A stretch of 25,775 nucleotides of DNA, taken from the NCBI GenBank assembly GCA_016839665.1, contig JAEOTU010000066.1, positions 1-25,775 on the forward strand, read 5' to 3'. Both the position numbers and the translations under genes were made by a program. The notes under the pieces were generated by a model. It was given only the letters and a program-made list of their open reading frames with translations. It searched no databases and had not been told where the DNA came from. This DNA comes from Candidatus Hodarchaeota archaeon. Lineage in GTDB: Archaea > Asgardarchaeota > Heimdallarchaeia > Hodarchaeales > Hodarchaeaceae. Shown one piece after another: positions 22,811 to 25,775 of the stretch (position 1 is its first letter; every line of letters starts with the position of its first letter).

Positions 22811-25114
22811 TTAAGATACATGAACAATTTTCCCACTTTGGAGTGACTCAAAAGCAGCACGAGCTATTCGGAGAGACTTAAAACCATCAATGGCAGGCAC
22901 AGGGACTGCAGCATCATTAATTACTGCTTTTGCGAAAGAACCAACTTGATCAACAAAAGCAGGAAGTTGATCCAGCTCTTCAAAAGCAGGCTCTGAACCA
23001 TCAAGTTCCGTACTTTTCATTGCGGGTTGTTGGGAGGGATTAATTGTAATTTTTCCCTCTTCTCCATAAATTACCATTCCTGTATTGCTTCCCACTTGAT
23101 CTGTTAAGTTTGGTTCCGCCCACGAAGCCTCAATGTTGATTATGACTCCCAATTGAGATTGAAGTGTAATCATTACCGTATCCCATGCTTGTATCTCTGG
23201 ATAAACTTTGTTTGAACCAATAGCATAAACAGACTTGATTTGATCTCTCGGCCCAAGGTACCATTGGACTAAATCAATATCATGAATTGCTAGATCTATC
23301 GCTATCCCTCCGCTTTTTTCTATGTCCCAAAACCACTTTGCTGCTGGAGGGCTCCGCCCACGTCTATGCGCATGAATCGAAACTATGGGGCCCAACTCTC
23401 CTTTATCAATTACTTTTTTTGCTGCTAAATAGTGAGGCTGAAATCTACAAATCATTGCAACCATTAATTTAGTGTTATTTTCTAGTAGAACTTTCTCAAC
23501 CTCTTCATAGTCCTCAGGATGTAACAAGAGAGGTTTTTCACAGAGAATATCTTTACCAGCTTCAGCTGCAGCGATGATATACTTCTTATGTGCAAATGTA
23601 GGAACACATATCGAGACTGCTTGAAGATCAGGATCCTTAAGTGCTTCAATATAGTTTTCAAAGATATTAGTGACGCCAAAAAATAGTGCTGCTCCTTGAA
23701 GTGCCACAGGATTTCGTGTGGCAAACGAGTGCAGTTCTGTCCATGAGCAAGCAGCGTAGGCCACTGCATGCACTTTTCCAATTCCTCCCAATCCAATAAT
23801 ACCAACTTTGAGAGGATTTTTAACTTTAGGAGTTTCTGGAAGAATTTTATGGATCTCTGGAGCGGTTCCAGTTGATAACATTGTTCCAATTATGCGTTCT
23901 TCTATTCGAAAATCAGTTTTTACTATCTCTTCCATTACTTGCAGGAATTTTCCTGCAACCAGCGAAAGCTCAATATACGAGAGCTGATGCCAATTGGGGA
24001 GGCCAATAATGTTTTCAGCAATTCTATCTGTTTGTGGACACTGGGGATCAGAATATTTTATTTCTTTCTCTAAGAACGGACATGTAAAAGGACACTTAAG
24101 TTTCCCGTATCCTTTTTGTTCTTGGAAGAGGGTAGAAGTGTAAAGTCCAGCTGGATAAATAAGCTGAGTGATCTGAAAATCCTGATTTAGACGCTCTGTT
24201 AACTCTTTCCCTGACATGCCTACAATAGAGGGATCAATTCGAATAGCATAAGCATGGAAAACATGTGTTCCATATTCAGGAACTTGCGGTAAAGTTAAAC
24301 CAGGAACATCTTCTAATAATGAATTTAGATACAGGGAGTTCCTGATCCGTCCCTCATTCATCTTCTCGAGTTTCTTTAACTGTTCAATTCCAATCGCTGC
24401 TTGAATCGTAGTCATACGATAATTATAACCCAACTGTACGTATGTATACCATTCTGGTTCACCATGGTGGCGTATCAAGCGACATTGTTCAGCAAACTCC
24501 TCATCATTGGTGATAATTATACCTCCTTCGCCTGTCATCATATTCTTAGATTCAAAAAGACTGAAACATCCCGCTTTCCCAATAGTTCCGACTTTTTTCC
24601 CTTTATATTCAGCTCCATGGGATTGGCAAGCATCCTCTATCACAACTAAGCTATTTTCTTGAGCAAATTCAATGATCGGGTTCAAATTAGCGGGATGACC
24701 AAACAGATGAACTGGAATAATCGCTTTTGTGTTATCTGTTAATTTTTTCGATAAATCATTAGGATCCATACAAAAAGAGATAGGATCAATATCTACAAAC
24801 ACAGGAATAGCATTTTGATGTAGAACAGCTGTCGCAGTAGCAACAAAGGTATAAGGTGGTACCAGTACTTCATCTCCCGCTCCAATACCGGCCGCGGCCA
24901 ATGCAACGTGTAATGCAGCTGTACCAGAGCTTACAGCGATAGCGTAATTACTTTCCATAAATTTAGCAAAAGCTACTTCAAATTCTTCGATTTCTGTTCC
25001 ACTCATAAAAGTAAGTCTTTTCTTCTGCATGACTCGTTTAACAGCAAGTATTTCTTCTCTTTCCACTTTTCTATCCATGGGAAACGGATCTTGGGGTTTG
25101 ATTTTACGGGTCAT
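22811..25114 (-). CDS. DegT/DnrJ/EryC1/StrS aminotransferase fused to Gfo/Idh/MocA oxidoreductase
   Basis: A 767-residue fusion in one uninterrupted frame. Residues ~10-400 are a PLP sugar aminotransferase: SSGTAALHVAL, VPPYTFVATATA, VIEDACQSHGA (Asp161), and FESKNMMTGEGG with the Schiff-base Lys190. Inserted near 341-359 is a cysteine cluster (C341, C345, C359 in CPFTCPF ... DPQCP). Residues ~430-767 are an NAD(P) oxidoreductase: KVGIIGLGGIGKVHA (Rossmann), DILCEKPLLLHP (EKP, Lys527) and SGGIAIDLAIHDIDLV (Asp607 and His611). In known pathways the two enzymes act in sequence: the dehydrogenase makes a 3-keto (or inosose) group that the aminotransferase aminates (WbpB/WbpE, NtdC/NtdA, inosamine enzymes). 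The fusion suggests channelling of such an amino-sugar intermediate; the substrate is unknown. GGAG precedes the ATG. It leads the operon with hexulose-phosphate synthase. Confidence 0.9.
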   Translation of the reverse strand: MTRKIKPQDPFPMDRKVEREEILAVKRVMQKKRLTFMSGTEIEEFEVAFAKFMESNYAIAVSSGTAALHVALAAAGIGAGDEVLVPPYTFVATATAVLHQNAIPVFVDIDPISFCMDPNDLSKKLTDNTKAIIPVHLFGHPANLNPIIEFAQENSLVVIEDACQSHGAEYKGKKVGTIGKAGCFSLFESKNMMTGEGGIIITNDEEFAEQCRLIRHHGEPEWYTYVQLGYNYRMTTIQAAIGIEQLKKLEKMNEGRIRNSLYLNSLLEDVPGLTLPQVPEYGTHVFHAYAIRIDPSIVGMSGKELTERLNQDFQITQLIYPAGLYTSTLFQEQKGYGKLKCPFTCPFLEKEIKYSDPQCPQTDRIAENIIGLPNWHQLSYIELSLVAGKFLQVMEEIVKTDFRIEERIIGTMLSTGTAPEIHKILPETPKVKNPLKVGIIGLGGIGKVHAVAYAACSWTELHSFATRNPVALQGAALFFGVTNIFENYIEALKDPDLQAVSICVPTFAHKKYIIAAAEAGKDILCEKPLLLHPEDYEEVEKVLLENNTKLMVAMICRFQPHYLAAKKVIDKGELGPIVSIHAHRRGRSPPAAKWFWDIEKSGGIAIDLAIHDIDLVQWYLGPRDQIKSVYAIGSNKVYPEIQAWDTVMITLQSQLGVIINIEASWAEPNLTDQVGSNTGMVIYGEEGKITINPSQQPAMKSTELDGSEPAFEELDQLPAFVDQVGSFAKAVINDAAVPVPAIDGFKSLRIARAAFESLQSGKIVHVS

Positions 25115-25149
25115 GATTCATGCTCCTTTTGAAAAATTATATCATGCCG

Positions 25150-25159
25150 ATTTATAAGG
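25150..25159 (-). promoter_or_regulatory. TATA box for the aminotransferase-oxidoreductase operon
   Basis: Read on the minus strand this is CCTTATAAAT, about 36-45 bases before the ATG at 25114. The expected leader is about ten bases, just enough to include the AAGGAGC ribosome site. Confidence 0.5.
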
Positions 25160-25316
25160 AAATGAGGTTAAATTAAGTAATTCAAAGTCATAGCATTCCT
25201 TATTATACGATTATTGACATATTTTGCTAATGTTTAAAATGATTTACAAGATTTAATCCAAAGATTTGTAGATAAAAGATAACCTATTTTTCAGAAGAAG
25301 AATAAAAGGAAAAAGA

Positions 25317-25341
25317 TCATTAATACAACTGAAATTAATGA
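25317..25341. repeat. 8-bp inverted repeat TCATTAAT/ATTAATGA
   Basis: The two perfect arms are separated by nine bases. GATCATTAA from the left arm (25315-25323) recurs at 25344-25352, so three related half-sites lie within 40 bases. It could be a regulator site; no family is recognised. Confidence 0.4.
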
Positions 25342-25450
25342 CGGATCATTAAGATCAGAACGATTCTTTATTAACATTAAAAAATACTACTAAACAAAAT
25401 ATCTTATTTCAAGGAAGCTATAAGAGTTAGTACAACGTCGTAGGCGAAAG

Positions 25451-25459
25451 TTTATATAA
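25451..25459 (+). promoter_or_regulatory. TATA box for the OB-fold gene
   Basis: TTTATATAA is a near-consensus archaeal TATA box. It lies about 170 bases before the start codon, implying a long leader (about 145 bases) unless another promoter is used. Confidence 0.5.
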
Positions 25460-25627
25460 CATCACGAGCCGAAGTCAAATAAGCCCAATTTCTGAAATCT
25501 GAAAGTAATAATTGTGCGAATGGAACAATTTAAGCCTCTAAAGACATTAGAGATTGAAATTAGAACATAATGGATAATTTTGCTTTTTTTTGGATTTGGG
25601 TTCTATTCGTATTTGATGTGTAAAAAA

Positions 25628-25775
25628 ATGTCGTATGATACTGAATCGGAAGAAACTCATGACGTCAAAATCGAAGACGTCAAACCTCTCGAAAAGAGAA
25701 TAAATGTTGTTTTTCAAGTCACCGAAGTTGGTGAAGAACGAGAAATAAATAAGAGATCAGGTGAGACGCATAGAG
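25628..25775 (+). CDS. OB-fold single-stranded DNA-binding protein, RPA-like (3' partial)
   Basis: Forty-nine residues are visible before the window ends. After a short acidic start (SYDTESEETHD) comes VKIEDVKPLEKRINVVFQV, followed by TEVGEEREINKRSGETHR. This matches the first strands of archaeal replication protein A / SSB OB folds, whose typical start is KIxDIxPGxxxVNVxxKVxExGExRxVxxRxGxxxx. Such proteins coat single-stranded DNA in replication and repair. The start at ATG 25628 is preferred; an in-frame ATG at 25616 would add four residues, and neither has a strong ribosome site. The domain number and any zinc finger cannot be seen. The near-consensus TATA box upstream suggests strong expression. 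Confidence 0.7.
   Translation, partial: MSYDTESEETHDVKIEDVKPLEKRINVVFQVTEVGEEREINKRSGETHR

Larger units (their letters stand above)
25115..25627. other. Noncoding, AT-rich intergenic region of ~510 bases
   Basis: No convincing gene is seen between the fusion start and the OB-fold gene. It holds a minus-strand TATA box near 25150, an inverted repeat at 25317-25341, a plus-strand TATA box near 25451 and a 16-codon frame (25520-25570) with no support. No tRNA or other RNA fold is obvious. Confidence 0.6.

Noticed and set aside
23482..23889. Second minus-strand frame of 135 residues inside the fusion gene
   Set aside because: It is out of frame with the oxidoreductase domain whose motifs are continuous through this region.
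25520..25570. 16-codon frame upstream of and in phase with the OB-fold gene
   Set aside because: Too short, no ribosome site, ends in a stop before the OB-fold start, and shows no similarity to the protein.
1..25775. CRISPR array, IS element, tRNA/rRNA or prophage genes
   Set aside because: No regularly spaced repeats, transposase motifs, cloverleaf-like arms or phage structural genes were seen on either strand.

Overview
The window reads as a stretch of archaeal chromosome, most likely from an Asgard (Promethearchaeota) archaeon of the Heimdall/Gerd type. What I see: AT-rich DNA; A/T-rich TATA-like boxes about 25-80 bases before many genes; strong GGTGAT-type ribosome binding sites in front of some genes and apparently leaderless starts for others; and archaeal-type proteins (AMP phosphorylase with its N-terminal domain, a small Toprim protein, hexulose-phosphate synthase/isomerase, an OB-fold ssDNA-binding protein). 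The Asgard suggestion rests on eukaryote-flavoured proteins (a secernin, a Cdc48-N-like/von Willebrand A protein, a huge TPR-like solenoid) and on lysine/proline-rich linkers. It is an inference that I could not test by search. I see no tRNA, rRNA, CRISPR array, insertion sequence or phage gene; this is a housekeeping/accessory metabolic region.

Layout. 1-3642: the C-terminal part of a glutamate-cysteine-ligase-like (GCS2) protein with a Lys/Pro linker and a beta-rich tail, then a Cdc48-N-like + VWA protein. 3842-7037: AMP phosphorylase, a Toprim protein and threonine dehydrogenase, all on the plus strand, each with its own TATA-like box. 7047-12481: a small unknown protein (minus), a 1159-residue solenoid that appears to start at a CTG codon (plus), and a GPH-type sugar transporter (minus). 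12592-15845: a methyltransferase, a MaoC hydratase (minus) and alpha-glucan phosphorylase. 15871-19831: a helix-hairpin-helix protein with a Lys/Pro linker (minus) divergent from an ATP-type phosphofructokinase, then a polyprenol-kinase-like membrane protein and a secernin. 19859-25114: an alpha/beta hydrolase (minus), a tandem-SIS phosphohexuloisomerase (plus), and a minus-strand operon of a DegT aminotransferase-Gfo/Idh oxidoreductase fusion followed by 3-hexulose-6-phosphate synthase. 25628-end: the start of an OB-fold ssDNA-binding protein.

How the genes fit together. Glucan phosphorylase, the putative sugar transporter and PfkA feed sugar phosphates into glycolysis. Hexulose-phosphate isomerase and synthase can turn fructose-6-phosphate into ribulose-5-phosphate plus formaldehyde (the archaeal reverse RuMP route), and AMP phosphorylase handles ribose-1,5-bisphosphate from nucleotide salvage, so carbohydrate and pentose metabolism is the main theme. 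The most unusual points are the DegT-Gfo/Idh fusion sharing an operon with hexulose-phosphate synthase, the asymmetric tandem isomerase whose catalytic residues are divided between its two halves, the GCS2 and Cdc48N-VWA architectures, and the probable CTG start of the solenoid protein.
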